Positions 5,731 to 6,068 of a stretch of 6,068 nucleotides of DNA are shown here, one piece after another. The position numbers and the translations under genes were made by a program. Below the pieces are notes generated by a model, which made no database searches, was not told the origin of the DNA, and worked only from the letters and a program-made list of their open reading frames with translations. This stretch comes from Chitinophagaceae bacterium (GTDB lineage: Bacteria > Bacteroidota > Bacteroidia > Chitinophagales > Chitinophagaceae), in assembly GCA_019747455.1 (NCBI GenBank), contig JAIEQT010000287.1, forward strand, positions 1 through 6,068, given 5' to 3'. Position 1 is the stretch's first letter. Every line of letters begins with the position of its first letter.

Positions 5731-6068
5731 ATGATGAGCATACAATATCCGAACCTCTTACTTGAACAAACCAAAGATCTTATTTGGTTGGTTGACCATC
5801 ATTTAAATCTGGTTTACGCTAACAAAGCCTATTTAGCGCTCATGAAAGAGGTAACAGGTTATGAAAAAGAATTAAATACCCCCATTTTAATGGAGGGTTT
5901 TGGAGAGGGGTATATCGAAAAGTGGAAAGCCTATTACGAAAAAGCTTTTTCAGGAAAGGATTTTGAGATTGAAGAACACTTTTTCAATCCTACAACAGGT
6001 GAAACTCAATTCGGGTATATTACTTTTTATCCCATCAAAAATGAACAAGGTATTACAGTAAACGTAGC
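5731..6068 (+). CDS. PAS-domain protein, N-terminal fragment, probable sensor histidine kinase
   Basis: The frame is open from the ATG at 5731 (a second ATG follows at 5734) to the window end, covering 112 full codons, so the C-terminus is missing. There is no signal peptide. Residues 8-111 form one PAS domain: LLLEQTKDLIWLVDHHLNLV (9-28), YANKAYLALMK (29-39), a helical YIEKWKAYYEKAFSGKDFEIE segment (61-81), and FGYITFYPIKNEQGITVNV (94-112). The last segment is the closing strands that normally lead into 'GRDIT' and then the next PAS or kinase domain. In Bacteroidota such N-terminal PAS units are most often parts of cytoplasmic hybrid or sensor histidine kinases. The kinase part is inferred since it lies outside the window. 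This adds signalling to the neighbourhood but no link to the upstream genes is shown. Confidence 0.85.
   Translation, partial: MMSIQYPNLLLEQTKDLIWLVDHHLNLVYANKAYLALMKEVTGYEKELNTPILMEGFGEGYIEKWKAYYEKAFSGKDFEIEEHFFNPTTGETQFGYITFYPIKNEQGITVNV

Overview
The window looks like an AT-rich Bacteroidota chromosome segment, probably from the Sphingobacteriia/Chitinophagia side. This is inferred from the style of the proteins: signal peptides ending in SYSQ or AIAQ, a secreted amidase-signature enzyme, an exported NIPSNAP protein and a PAS protein of sensor-kinase type. Start codons also lack clear Shine-Dalgarno sequences. No rRNA, tRNA, CRISPR array, transposase or integrase was seen. Every gene I accept is on the + strand.

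Left part (1 to about 1600) has a cassette-like layout. Two small secreted proteins, a PsbP/DcrB-like protein (238-756) and a VOC/glyoxalase-fold protein (975-1472), alternate with long imperfectly palindromic intergenic stretches. Three of these stretches share a core of the type TAGTCCCGC...GG(A)TGRCC. The first gene is bracketed by an exact 10-bp inverted repeat (215-224 and 762-771). Its inner 7 bases fit the GTTRRRY/RYYYAAC core of integron attC sites. This is the most unusual structure here. I read it as a candidate integrase-less attC-like cassette cluster or an unnamed Bacteroidota repeat family; the evidence is structural only.

Middle part (1715-4645) reads as an ordinary operon. It holds an exported amidase-signature hydrolase with an intact Lys-Ser-Ser triad, an NTF2-fold (DUF4440/SnoaL-like) lipoprotein 11 bp downstream, and a cytoplasmic DHFR/RibD-C-type reductase 26 bp further on. 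A 30-codon ORF follows, starting inside the reductase stop (ATGA overlap). It resembles the N-terminus of the small SAP-like/DUF6434 protein family and ends at an early stop, so it is probably a remnant.

Right part (4745-6068) contains an exported NIPSNAP-family protein, a 179-bp gap with a hairpin-capable inverted repeat, and the start of a PAS-domain protein that runs off the window. The gene contents suggest small-molecule and detoxification or stress functions, but no single pathway connects them. I did not find a convincing new multi-gene system. The cassette-like repeats and the truncated SAP-like gene are the items most worth checking.
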